Source: Candidatus Scatomorpha stercorigallinarum (lineage in GTDB: Bacteria; Bacillota_A; Clostridia; Oscillospirales; Oscillospiraceae). From it: a stretch of 15,675 bases of DNA. The stretch spans positions 1 through 15,675 of the forward strand of contig DVOV01000209.1 in assembly GCA_018713375.1 (NCBI GenBank). The letters run 5' to 3'. Every line of letters begins with the position of its first letter. Position 1 is the first letter of the stretch. The notes beneath the pieces were generated by a model that did not search any database, was not told where the DNA came from, and worked only from the letters and a program-made list of their open reading frames with translations. A program made the position numbers and the translations under genes. Of this stretch, positions 1-7,051 are shown in pieces.

Positions 1-11
1 ATCGGCAGAGG

Positions 12-1022
12 TCAGTCCGGTTTCTGAGATGGAGCGCATGTGCATATGACGGATTGCCAGAATCCCGGCCAGCACGTCCGGCTGGGCTTCCGGATCAGGC
101 TGACAAGGGCCAGTCCGCTGACCACGGTCCAGAAGAACTTGAACAGCTGCTCCACCTTCAGCCGGGCGGTGACGGCGTGCAGCAGCGTCATGCAGACGAG
201 CGTCACCGCCGTGCAGATGGCGAGGGCGACGACCACGTCCAGCCAGAGCATGCCGGTGCTGATGCCGCCCAGGAACAGGGCGGTGAAGAGCGCGGTCATG
301 ATGAACATCTTGATGGCGTGGGAGAGTTTGAACACCGCCAGCGGCGCGCCGGTGTATTCCACCAGCGGGCCCTCGCAGATCTCCGTCTCCGCCTCGCCGA
401 CGTCGAAGGGATGCGCGCCGACCTCGCAGGGGATGACCAGCAGCATGGCTGCGGCGGCCGGTATCAGGCGCCAGTCGAAGAGGAAGCTGCCGAAGAGCTG
501 CTGGTACAGCGTCACCTGCTCGAGCGAGAAGGTGACCGCGCCGCCGCCCGCGGCCTTGCCGACGGCGAGCAGCACCAGTATCAGCGGGAGCTCGTAGGCG
601 ATGATGGCCACCATCGAGCGGGAAATTCCCACGCCCGCAAAAGGCGATGCGGAGGCGCTGCCGCCGAAGATCATGGCCAGCGAGGGGATGGTGATGAGAT
701 AGAGGATGACCACCATGTCCGCCATGCCGCTGAAAGCCTGCATCCCGCCGATGGGGATGAACAGCGCGGTGACGACCAGGCTCACGAGCCCCACATAGGG
801 CGCGATGAGGAAGGTGTGGCGGGCGGCGCTGCTGGGGACGATGGTCTCCTTTCCGAGCAGCTTGAAGAAATCATACGTCGGCTGCAGCACGGGCGGGCCC
901 ACGCGCTTCTGCATTCGCGCCACGACCTTGCGGTCGATGCCCGCCAGCCAGAGGCCGAACACGGTGGAAAACAGCAGCCCGGGGAAAATAAGGATATAGA
1001 CGAGATACATGACGAATTCCAT
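12..1022 (-). CDS. mbhM: NuoH/MbhM-like membrane anchor subunit of group 4 [NiFe] hydrogenase
   Basis: A 336-residue, very hydrophobic protein of the complex I subunit 1 (NuoH/HyfC/MbhM) family. This subunit anchors the catalytic arm to the membrane and links redox chemistry to ion movement. Visible family marks are the N-terminal segment with DRKVVARMQKRVGPPVLQP (about residues 30-48), the EVGAHPFDVGEAETEICEGP acidic loop near residues 200-220, followed by VEYTGAPLAVFKL, and roughly eight membrane helices. The ATG at 1022 has an AGGGGGAGGGG ribosome-binding site five bases upstream and lies 15 bases after the mrpD stop. The last 25 or so residues after VSGLALVSLI (RKPSRTCWPGF and on) are polar and Cys/Trp-rich and do not look like a NuoH end. 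A second frame is open to the window edge here, so the gene end is doubtful. The family call is firm and the extreme C-terminus is not. Confidence 0.88.
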   Translation of the reverse strand: MEFVMYLVYILIFPGLLFSTVFGLWLAGIDRKVVARMQKRVGPPVLQPTYDFFKLLGKETIVPSSAARHTFLIAPYVGLVSLVVTALFIPIGGMQAFSGMADMVVILYLITIPSLAMIFGGSASASPFAGVGISRSMVAIIAYELPLILVLLAVGKAAGGGAVTFSLEQVTLYQQLFGSFLFDWRLIPAAAAMLLVIPCEVGAHPFDVGEAETEICEGPLVEYTGAPLAVFKLSHAIKMFIMTALFTALFLGGISTGMLWLDVVVALAICTAVTLVCMTLLHAVTARLKVEQLFKFFWTVVSGLALVSLIRKPSRTCWPGFWQSVICTCAPSQKPD

Positions 1023-1037
1023 TGCTGCCCCTCCCCC

Positions 1038-2954
1038 TTACATGAATATGAAGCAGTAGGCGGTGATCACGGCCAGCGCGCAGACGCCCCAGATGACATA
1101 GTCGTTGGTAACGCCGCTGTGCGCCCGCGCCATGAAGCCCAGGTAGCCGCGCAGGTTGTGCTTGAAGCCCCAGAAGAGGTCCGCGCCGGCCACGTGGGAG
1201 TACTCCGCCTGCTCGCCGCCGAAGAAGGTGGCGTGTTTGGGGTCCGCCGAGAGCGTCACCGCGCCGCGGCCGCTCCTGCCCATGAGGGAGACGAGCGTCA
1301 CGCCGCAGAGGACGACCACGAACAGTATCAGCCAGGCCACGGGGTCCCAGATGCCGATGAAGCTCACCACGGGCTCGGCCAGGTAGGAGCTGTCGGCCAT
1401 GACGGCCTGCGCATAGCCCGCGCCCATGGCGGAGTCGATGTACGCCGGGACGTTGATCACGGCGGCCGTCGCCGGGCCGATGAAATACTTTATCATCAGG
1501 TCCGGGAAGAGGCCGGAGAAGAGGCAGAGCGCGGCCATGATCCACATCGGGATGCGCATGGAGAGCGGCGTCTCCTTCACGTTCTCATACTCCGGCGGGA
1601 GCTGCCCGAAGAACACGGACTGCCCCACTTTGACGAAGGAGGCGAGCGTCAGCACGCTGGTGACCACGCAGACGACGGTCACCAGGGCATAGCCGATGCT
1701 GCCGGTCTCCGCCGCCTTCTCGAACGTCGCCTGGTAGATCATCCACTTGGAGGCGAAGCCGTTGAAGGGCGGGATGCCGCTGATGGAGAAGGCGCCCACC
1801 AGGAAGAGGGCCGCCGTCTGCGGCATTTTCCGCGCCAGCCCGCCCAGCTTCTCCAGATAGGTCGTGCCCGTGCCGTAGAGCACGCTGCCGGCCACCAGGA
1901 AGAGCAGGCCCTTGAAGAGCGTGTGGTTGATGGCGTGGTAGAGGCCGCCGGCGATGCCGATGCCGGTGCAGAGGCCCAGCGCCGTCAGGATATAGCCGAT
2001 CTGCGAGATGCTGTGGAAGGCCAGCAGGCGCTTGAAATCGTGCTGGTTGAGCGCCATGGTGACGCAGACGAACATGGAGAGGCAGCCGATGAACACGACC
2101 ATCGTCTGCATGCTCGTGAGGCCCATGGTGCGAAACAGGAAATAGCTCACGCGGATGATGCCGTAAACGCCGGTCTTGGTGAACACGCCGGAGATGAGCA
2201 CCGAAACGGAGCTCGGCGCGGCGCCGTGCGCGTCCGCCGCGATGGGCTGGAAGGGGAACATGAAGCTCTTGCAGCCAAAGCCGGTGAACAGCAGCGCGAA
2301 GGCGAAAATGGTGGTCGCGTTGAGCTTGCCCGGCAGTATGGCGCTGATCTGCGCCAGGTTGAGCGTGTGGCACTGGGCGTACACCAGCGAGATGCCGAGC
2401 AGGATGCAGGTGGAGCCGATGGAGCCGACCACCAGGTACTTGAAGGCCGCTTCGCGGGCGTTCGGGTTCCAGGTGCGGAAAGCTGTGAGGCCCACGGCCG
2501 CGAAGGTCATGACCTCCAGCATGACGTAGATGTTGAAGAGGTCGCCGGAGAGCAGTATGCCCATCACGCCGCCGGAGAGCATCAGGAACAGCGTGAAGAA
2601 GGGGCCGTTGGCGTCGTCCTGCGTGATGTACTTGAAGGAATAGAAGCCGGCCAGGGCCACGGCGATGGCCGCCAGCAGCCCGAAGAAGAGCGACAGCGCG
2701 TCCACCTCGATGGCGATGCCGATGGCGTAGCCCGCCTGCGGCTCCCAGTCGCCCATCCAGTAGGTGACGATCTCCCCGTCCACCATCACGGGCAGCACCA
2801 GGCAGGCCAGCAGCGCGAGGCTGATGAGCACGGTGAGCCCGGCGACGACGTTGCGCGCCGCGCGGCGCTTCCCGATAAGGGTGACGATGAAGGCGCCGAC
2901 GAAATAGCACATCACCGCCAGCACGGGGAAGTGGCTGTAGACATCGTAATTCAT
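1038..2954 (-). CDS. mrpD: MrpD/MbhH-type antiporter-like subunit with MbhI-like C-terminal extension
   Basis: 638 residues, an antiporter-like subunit (proton-conducting membrane transporter family: MrpD, NuoM/NuoN, MbhH). It should form the ion channel of the membrane arm. The key charged residues are present: Glu147 in the helix MLEVMTFAAVG, Lys229 in FGCKSFMFPF and Lys260 in GVFTKTGVYGIIR, with DAHGAAPSSVSVL between the last two. Typical MrpD/MbhH proteins have about 500 residues. Here about 130 more follow, with a helix around WLILFVVVLCGVTLVSLMGR, a soluble linker, a FWGFKHNLRGYLGFMAR amphipathic stretch and a last helix, as expected for a fused MbhI-like part. The start ATG overlaps the mrpC stop by 4 bases and has AGGAGG eight bases upstream. 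It is the only large antiporter-like subunit in the window; no MrpA/NuoL was found. Confidence 0.93.
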   Translation of the reverse strand: MNYDVYSHFPVLAVMCYFVGAFIVTLIGKRRAARNVVAGLTVLISLALLACLVLPVMVDGEIVTYWMGDWEPQAGYAIGIAIEVDALSLFFGLLAAIAVALAGFYSFKYITQDDANGPFFTLFLMLSGGVMGILLSGDLFNIYVMLEVMTFAAVGLTAFRTWNPNAREAAFKYLVVGSIGSTCILLGISLVYAQCHTLNLAQISAILPGKLNATTIFAFALLFTGFGCKSFMFPFQPIAADAHGAAPSSVSVLISGVFTKTGVYGIIRVSYFLFRTMGLTSMQTMVVFIGCLSMFVCVTMALNQHDFKRLLAFHSISQIGYILTALGLCTGIGIAGGLYHAINHTLFKGLLFLVAGSVLYGTGTTYLEKLGGLARKMPQTAALFLVGAFSISGIPPFNGFASKWMIYQATFEKAAETGSIGYALVTVVCVVTSVLTLASFVKVGQSVFFGQLPPEYENVKETPLSMRIPMWIMAALCLFSGLFPDLMIKYFIGPATAAVINVPAYIDSAMGAGYAQAVMADSSYLAEPVVSFIGIWDPVAWLILFVVVLCGVTLVSLMGRSGRGAVTLSADPKHATFFGGEQAEYSHVAGADLFWGFKHNLRGYLGFMARAHSGVTNDYVIWGVCALAVITAYCFIFM

Positions 2955-3301
2955 CCGTGCAGCCTCCTTATGTCGCGCGCGTCGAGCGTGCCGTATTCTT
3001 TATAGAGGCGGATGCAGAGCGCCATGGCCATGGCCGTAACGCACGCGCCGATGACGATGCTCGTCAGCGTCAGCGCCTGCGGGATGGGATCGACGAAGTA
3101 CATGCCGCTCGTCAGCTCGCCGAAGGTGTAGATAGGCGCAGTGCCGCCTTCATTGAAGCCGACGGAGACGATCATCAGGTTGAGGCCGTAGTCCGTCAGG
3201 CCCATGCCGATGACGATCTGGATGATATTGTGCTTGACCATCATGGCGTAGAAGCCTATAACGATCAGCGCTACCGCCCCGATGTAGTTGGCGAGCATCA
3301 T
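2951..3301 (-). CDS. mrpC: MrpC/MbhG-type (NuoK-like) membrane subunit
   Basis: 116 residues with three predicted membrane helices, in the MnhC/MrpC/NuoK family, a small subunit packed against the antiporter-like subunit. Family marks are GFYAMMVKHNIIQIVIGMGL near residues 16-35, DYGLNLMIVSVG, and DPIPQALTLTSIVIGACVTA near residues 71-90; the last is the MrpC signature region holding a helix with an Asp-Pro-x-Pro start. The ATG overlaps the mrpB stop by 4 bases (ATGA) and a GGGGGAGAGG stretch lies just upstream. Its length matches the family. Its neighbours, MrpB before and MrpD after, keep the order found in both Mrp and Mbh operons. Confidence 0.93.
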   Translation of the reverse strand: MMLANYIGAVALIVIGFYAMMVKHNIIQIVIGMGLTDYGLNLMIVSVGFNEGGTAPIYTFGELTSGMYFVDPIPQALTLTSIVIGACVTAMAMALCIRLYKEYGTLDARDIRRLHG

Positions 3302-3804
3302 TTGGCCTCTCCCCCTTCCTCGTGTTCGGTAGTGGGTATGGTGTTGTCGTCCTCGTGGCCCTCGTCCGTGCTCAGCAGGGCGATGATGAGCAGCAGCAGG
3401 AAGCCGACGCCCGTGAGCACCTTGAAGCCGACGGAATAGTTCATGAGGGCGATGGTGCCGCTGCTCCAGAGGTCGCCGATATCGCCGCTGTTATAGAGCA
3501 CGTTGCGGCAGAAATTGTAGCCGCAGAAGATGCCGAGCATGGCGAAGAACACATAGGCCAGCGCGCCCACGGCCTCCAGCTTGTGCATGCGCTCCATGTT
3601 CACGGCCGTGGCAACGCTGCGGAAGCCGTAGCCCAGATAGAGCAGCAGCACGCCGCTCGCGGCCAGGACGCCGCCCTGGAAGCCGCCGCCGGGGCTGATG
3701 TTGCCGTGCAGTATGACGTAAAAGCCCAGCACCAGGGCCAGCGGCAGGTAGCTGTCCGCCAGGCTGCGGACGATGAGGTCGTCGCGTTTCCATTTCTTGT
3801 TCAT
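3298..3804 (-). CDS. mrpB: MrpB/MbhF-type membrane subunit
   Basis: A protein of about 168 residues in the MnhB/MrpB family with about four membrane helices. The hallmark GNISPGGGFQGGVLAASGVLLLYL lies near residues 35-58 (the HGxxSPGGGFQGG motif of MrpB). I place the start at 3804 (MNKKWKRDDL) rather than the upstream in-frame ATG at 3819. The 3804 ATG forms the 4-base ATGA overlap used by the other junctions in this operon and has GGGAGG a few bases upstream, while the 3819 ATG lies inside that site. The C-terminus is a short acidic tail (DEGHEDDNTIPTTEHEEGGE) on the predicted cytoplasmic side. Confidence 0.92.
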   Translation of the reverse strand: MNKKWKRDDLIVRSLADSYLPLALVLGFYVILHGNISPGGGFQGGVLAASGVLLLYLGYGFRSVATAVNMERMHKLEAVGALAYVFFAMLGIFCGYNFCRNVLYNSGDIGDLWSSGTIALMNYSVGFKVLTGVGFLLLLIIALLSTDEGHEDDNTIPTTEHEEGGEAK

Positions 3805-4157
3805 TTGCCGCCCTCCCATCTGTCGCGGTGCTTGCGCAGTATGACGGTGGCGCCCGTGATGGCGATCAGCAGCACGAAGCTCTCGCCCAGCGTGTCGTAT
3901 CCGCGGAAGTCGAAGACGATGGCGGTGACGTTGTTCACGGCCTGCGTCTTGGCCAGGTTCTCCTTGACGATGATGCTGGCCGCGCCGTCCGGCGCCGGGT
4001 CGGCCACGTCGTAGTCATACGGGTCCTGCTGCAGTTCGTAGACGTCCGTGCCGCGGCCGTCGTAGGTGACGGGGATATCCTCGTACATGTATACCGCCCC
4101 GGCCACGCCGAAGCAGAGCACGATGATAAGAGAAATGGCGATGATGGCGTTCTTCAT
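3801..4157 (-). CDS. mbhE: MbhE-like membrane subunit (MrpA C-terminal / MrpB-N type)
   Basis: 118 residues: an N-terminal helix (residues 1-25), a soluble polar middle of about 60 residues rich in Asp and Tyr, and a C-terminal helix. The C-terminal half carries the diagnostic NNVTAIVFDFRGYDTLGES (about residues 75-93), which is shared by the C-terminal end of MrpA and by MbhE. In Mrp antiporters this piece is fused to the large MrpA subunit; as in Mbh it is a separate gene here. It overlaps its neighbours by 4 bases on both sides. A structural role next to the channel subunits is inferred from Mbh and Mrp structures. Confidence 0.88.
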   Translation of the reverse strand: MKNAIIAISLIIVLCFGVAGAVYMYEDIPVTYDGRGTDVYELQQDPYDYDVADPAPDGAASIIVKENLAKTQAVNNVTAIVFDFRGYDTLGESFVLLIAITGATVILRKHRDRWEGGK

Positions 4158-4408
4158 TTCTCGTCACCCCCTCCGGTCTTTTTCAGGCCCACGACGAACA
4201 CGATCGTGGTGAGCACGACGCCCACGGCCGCCTCCGCGATGGCCACGTCCGGCGCCTGGAGCACGATGAACTCCAGCGAGACGAACGCGCCGCAGGCGGC
4301 GAGCGAGATGATGCAGGAAATGGTCTTTTTCATCGTCACCGTGAGTATCGCGCAGATGACGATGCCCAGGATGATGAGCATGTTGAGGATGTACATCGGG
4401 GTCATCAC
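4154..4408 (-). CDS. mbhD: MbhD-like DUF4040 membrane subunit
   Basis: 84 residues with three predicted membrane helices. The motif QAPDVAIAEAAVGVVLTT (about residues 51-68) is typical of the DUF4040 domain, which is the part of MrpA between its NuoL-like body and its C-terminal segment and which stands alone as MbhD in Mbh hydrogenases. The acidic residues in that helix (Asp54 and Glu59 by my count) are candidates for the ion path. The start ATG overlaps the mrpG stop (ATGA). Having separate MbhD and MbhE genes but no MrpA supports assignment to a hydrogenase rather than to a free-standing antiporter. Confidence 0.9.
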   Translation of the reverse strand: MMTPMYILNMLIILGIVICAILTVTMKKTISCIISLAACGAFVSLEFIVLQAPDVAIAEAAVGVVLTTIVFVVGLKKTGGGDEK

Positions 4409-4824
4409 AGTTCCTCGACCTCCTTTTCCGCCGCGGCGGAGTCCGCCGCCTGCTCAGAGCCGTCCCCGGTCTCCACGCAGGCCTCCTCGTCGGCCAGCTC
4501 GTCCACCACGAGCTCGCGTTCGGGCCGGATGCCGATGCGGTAGGCCGCGCGGGCCATGGCGTGGCCGCCGACGGGGTTGGCGAGGATGGTCAGCACGCCG
4601 ATCATGATGACCTTGGCCGCGCTGGCCCAGCTCTGCCACACGAAGATACAGTAGAGAAGCGCGCCGACGAGCGTGAGCAGCACGCCCAGCGTGGTGATGT
4701 TCGTGGACGACTGCATACGGGAAAACGTGTCCGGCATGCGGACGACGCCCACCGCGCCCGCCAGGGCGAAGAAGCAGCCGCCGACGATGAAAATGTCGAT
4801 TATCACTCTGAGCACGGTGTTCAT
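4405..4824 (-). CDS. mrpG: MrpG/MbhC-type membrane subunit
   Basis: 139 residues in the MnhG/MrpG family with three predicted membrane helices in the first 100 residues. The family marks are LAGAVGVVRMPDTFSRMQSS (about residues 21-40; the RxPDxxxRxxxxT pattern) followed by NITTLGVLLTLVGALL. After the last helix the protein carries an acidic tail from about residue 103 (ERELVVDELADEEACVE and onward, rich in Glu, Asp and Ala), longer than in the plain family and probably cytoplasmic. It overlaps mrpF and the DUF4040 gene by 4 bases each. Confidence 0.92.
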   Translation of the reverse strand: MNTVLRVIIDIFIVGGCFFALAGAVGVVRMPDTFSRMQSSTNITTLGVLLTLVGALLYCIFVWQSWASAAKVIMIGVLTILANPVGGHAMARAAYRIGIRPERELVVDELADEEACVETGDGSEQAADSAAAEKEVEEL

Positions 4825-5075
4825 AGCGTACCCTCCAGGTATTTACCTATCAGCACCTGGCTCAGGAAGCCAAGTATGGCGGTGACGATGGCTATGTCCA
4901 GATATATGCCGCGCCCGGAGTAGAGGGCCACCAGCACCAGCGCCACGTCCGTCAGCACGTCTACACAGTCGCCGGCGACGACGCGGTCGGGCACCGTGGG
5001 GCCCTTGATGAGCCGCCATATCACTATGAAGCAGCACAGCACATAGAATATGGCGAAATAGACGAGCTCGATCAT
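4821..5075 (-). CDS. mrpF: MrpF/MbhB-type membrane subunit
   Basis: About 84 residues with three membrane helices, in the MnhF/MrpF family. Marks are RLIKGPTVPDRVVAGDCVDVL (about residues 21-41; the GPTxxDRVVAxD signature) and YLDIAIVTAILGFLSQVL. I start it at ATG 5075 (MIELVYF). This gives the same ATGA overlap with the mrpE stop as the other junctions and puts GGAGG about eight bases upstream. Two earlier in-frame ATGs, at 5081 and 5096, are respectively too close to and upstream of that site. Confidence 0.92.
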   Translation of the reverse strand: MIELVYFAIFYVLCCFIVIWRLIKGPTVPDRVVAGDCVDVLTDVALVLVALYSGRGIYLDIAIVTAILGFLSQVLIGKYLEGTL

Positions 5076-5599
5076 TGCCATACCCTCCTCAGCCATTTTT
5101 CCATGCGGCCCTTGATGGCCTCGCCGGCCTTCTCATGGTCGGTCTCCTGCACGTCTATCCAGTGGATGTAGTACCAGCAGCGGCCCTCGCGCTCGTCGAT
5201 GTCCATGGTGATGGTGCCGGGCGTGAGGGTGATGGAGTTGGCGAGCATGGTCTTGCCGTACTCGGTCGGCACTTCCACAGGCACGCGGACGATGCCGGGG
5301 TTGATGTTCAGCCTGGGGCTGAGCGCGCGCTTGGCCATGTCCCAGTTCGCCTTCAGCAGCTCCCAGGGGAAGATGGCCACGCAGTACCAGATAAGGATGA
5401 AGAACCGCTTCCCGAAAAAGCCGAAAGGCCGCTCATGGACGAAGAAGCGGGCGGAAAACCACGCCACAAGGGCGGAGACGACCGCGCCGGCCGCCAGCTC
5501 CTGCCAGGCGAAGGAGCCGGTGAAGAGTATCCAGAATATGCAGCAGAGCACGAAGGTCGCCAGGAATGCCGGGAACGTCGTCTTTCTCCTGTTCTCCAA
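5072..5599 (-). CDS. mrpE: MrpE/MbhA-type membrane subunit (TTG start)
   Basis: 175 residues in the MnhE/MrpE family, the first gene of the Mrp-type module. Three hydrophobic segments (about residues 8-28, 34-50 and 65-85) are followed by a soluble C-terminal domain. Family marks are AWQELAAGAVVSALVAWF, the region ending in PWELLKANWDMAKRAL, and ANSITLTPGTITMDID (about residues 119-134), which is highly typical of MrpE. The start codon is TTG at 5599, supported by a perfect AGGAGG seven bases upstream (5607-5612). The gap to hypA is 23 bases and holds only this ribosome-binding site. Confidence 0.92.
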   Translation of the reverse strand: MENRRKTTFPAFLATFVLCCIFWILFTGSFAWQELAAGAVVSALVAWFSARFFVHERPFGFFGKRFFILIWYCVAIFPWELLKANWDMAKRALSPRLNINPGIVRVPVEVPTEYGKTMLANSITLTPGTITMDIDEREGRCWYYIHWIDVQETDHEKAGEAIKGRMEKWLRRVWQ

Positions 5600-5622
5600 A
5601 TTTACACCTCCTGAAGATTCTG

Positions 5623-5958
5623 TTATTCCACTTCCATAGCTTCAACATAGAACTCTCTCCCCGCAATGAGGCGGAACGCCGCGCCACCGCAGCGGGGGCA
5701 CGCGCTCCCCTCCGGCGGCCCCTCGTAGCCGCAGTCCGGGCAGCGTATGCGCGCCGGTAGCGGCTCGATATCCAGCCGCGCGCCCTCCGCCGCCGTACCG
5801 GCGGCGGCGATGGGGAAGAACTCGCGCAGGCAGCCGGGCACGATGCCGCTCAGCTGGCCCACACGCAGGCGGATGGAGAGCACCTTTACGCTTCCGCAGC
5901 GCGCAGCCTCCCTCTCGACGATGGAGACGACGCCCTGCATGATCGACAGTTCGTGCAT
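5623..5958 (-). CDS. hypA: HypA, nickel insertion protein for [NiFe] hydrogenase
   Basis: 111 residues, the full length of HypA. It delivers nickel to the hydrogenase large subunit, normally together with the GTPase HypB. The N-terminus MHELSIMQGVVSIVE includes the nickel-ligand His2. The structural zinc site is formed by two CxxC pairs, Cys73/Cys76 (CPDCGYEG) and Cys87/Cys90 (CPRCGG). The ATG follows the large-subunit stop directly with no spacer, so translation is probably coupled. It sits between the catalytic genes and the Mrp-type module, away from hypF-hypC-hypD-hypE. No hypB is visible in the window. Confidence 0.97.
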   Translation of the reverse strand: MHELSIMQGVVSIVEREAARCGSVKVLSIRLRVGQLSGIVPGCLREFFPIAAAGTAAEGARLDIEPLPARIRCPDCGYEGPPEGSACPRCGGAAFRLIAGREFYVEAMEVE

Positions 5959-7041
5959 CTACCTGTCCAGGCAGGAGAAGCAGGGGTCGATGCTGGCGAT
6001 GATGAGCCCCGCGTCCGCCACGGTGTTGCCGCGCAGCATCACCGGCACGGTGGGGGTGTTCTTGAAGCTTGGCACATGGATGCTCACGCGGTGGTTGTTG
6101 AAGCCTCCGTTGCCCACGACCTTATATACGAGCTGACCGCGCGGCGCCTCATGCCGGGCGGTGAACGCGCCTTCCCTGATCTTGGGCAGCTTGTTGCCGA
6201 GGTTTATCGGCCCGTCCGGCAGGCCGGCCAGGGCCTGGCGGATGATGCTGATGCTCTCCGCGCACTCCAGCAGGCGGACGACCACGCGCGCATAGACGTC
6301 GCAGCTGTCAACGACGGGGACCTTGAAGTCAAAGTCGGCGTAGGCCGAATACGGCGCGTCGCGCCGCACGTCCACGTCCAGGCCCGAGGCCCGGGCGTGC
6401 GGGCCCACGGCGCCCATGCGGACGGCTTCCTCCGTCGTCATCACGCCCACGCCCTTGGTGCGCAGCGCCACGGTCCTGTCGTTCACGCAGAGGTCGATGA
6501 CCCTGTTCAGCGCCTCTTCCACCACGTCCAGCCGCTTTTCGATGCTCGCTTTGATCTCCGGCGATATGTCGCGCCGCGCGCCGCCGATGGTACACATGGC
6601 GTAGTTCACACGGTTGCCGCTGAGCTCCTCGAGCATGTCCATGATGACCTCGCGCTTGTCCCAGACGTGCATGAACATGCTGTCATGCCCGATGATGTGC
6701 AGCGCGATGCCCGCCCACAGGAAGTGGGAGTGCAGCCGCTCGAGCTCGCCCGTGATGACGCGGATGTATTCCCCGCGCCGGGGCACTTCGAGCTGGTTGA
6801 TAGCCTCCACCGCCATGGCGTAGGTCCAGGCGTGGGAGTGCGAACAGATGCCGCAGACGCGCTCCACGAGCACCAGCGTCTGTATGGCGTTGCGCTCCGT
6901 GGCGAGCTTCTCGATGCCGCGGTGGTTATAGCCGACGAACACCTCCGCATCCTTGATCACTTCGCCCTCCGTGTAGAGCTTTGCGTGTATCGGCTCCTCA
7001 AGGGCTGGATGGTAGGGGCCGATCGGGACGATGTAGCTCAT
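5959..7041 (-). CDS. mbhL: Group 4 [NiFe] hydrogenase large (catalytic) subunit, MbhL/EchE-like
   Basis: 360 residues, the catalytic subunit related to NuoD, EchE and MbhL. It reduces protons or oxidises H2 at the NiFe site on the cytoplasmic side of the membrane. Both metal motifs are intact: the N-terminal CxxC at Cys63/Cys66 (RVCGICSHSH) and the C-terminal CxxC at Cys354/Cys357 (DPCFSCLDR). This separates it from NuoD and from Mbs/Mbx-type relatives that lack ligands. NHRGIEKL (about residues 39-46) holds the conserved Glu thought to act in proton transfer. The protein stops at Arg360 directly after the second motif, so there is no C-terminal extension to remove. The ribosome-binding site AAAGGAG overlaps the stop of the upstream NuoC-like gene. 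Confidence 0.96.
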   Translation of the reverse strand: MSYIVPIGPYHPALEEPIHAKLYTEGEVIKDAEVFVGYNHRGIEKLATERNAIQTLVLVERVCGICSHSHAWTYAMAVEAINQLEVPRRGEYIRVITGELERLHSHFLWAGIALHIIGHDSMFMHVWDKREVIMDMLEELSGNRVNYAMCTIGGARRDISPEIKASIEKRLDVVEEALNRVIDLCVNDRTVALRTKGVGVMTTEEAVRMGAVGPHARASGLDVDVRRDAPYSAYADFDFKVPVVDSCDVYARVVVRLLECAESISIIRQALAGLPDGPINLGNKLPKIREGAFTARHEAPRGQLVYKVVGNGGFNNHRVSIHVPSFKNTPTVPVMLRGNTVADAGLIIASIDPCFSCLDR

Positions 7042-7051
7042 GCCGGTATTT

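Noticed and set aside
54..3005. Very long plus-strand open frame (over 980 codons)
   Set aside because: It lies opposite mrpD, mrpC and the NuoH-like gene, all with clear family motifs, and reads as His/Glu/Asp/Arg/Gly-rich low-complexity protein with no ribosome-binding site. It is a product of the high GC content.
2951..5599. Free-standing Mrp-type Na+/H+ antiporter operon
   Set aside because: The large MrpA subunit is missing and its two C-terminal parts are separate genes, as in Mbh. The block also lies inside the hydrogenase operon, so it is read as part of the hydrogenase.
5959..7041. NuoD-like subunit of complex I or a sulfur-reducing Mbs/Mbx relative
   Set aside because: Both CxxC metal motifs are intact, and the hyp maturation genes are in the same operon, which fits a true [NiFe] hydrogenase.
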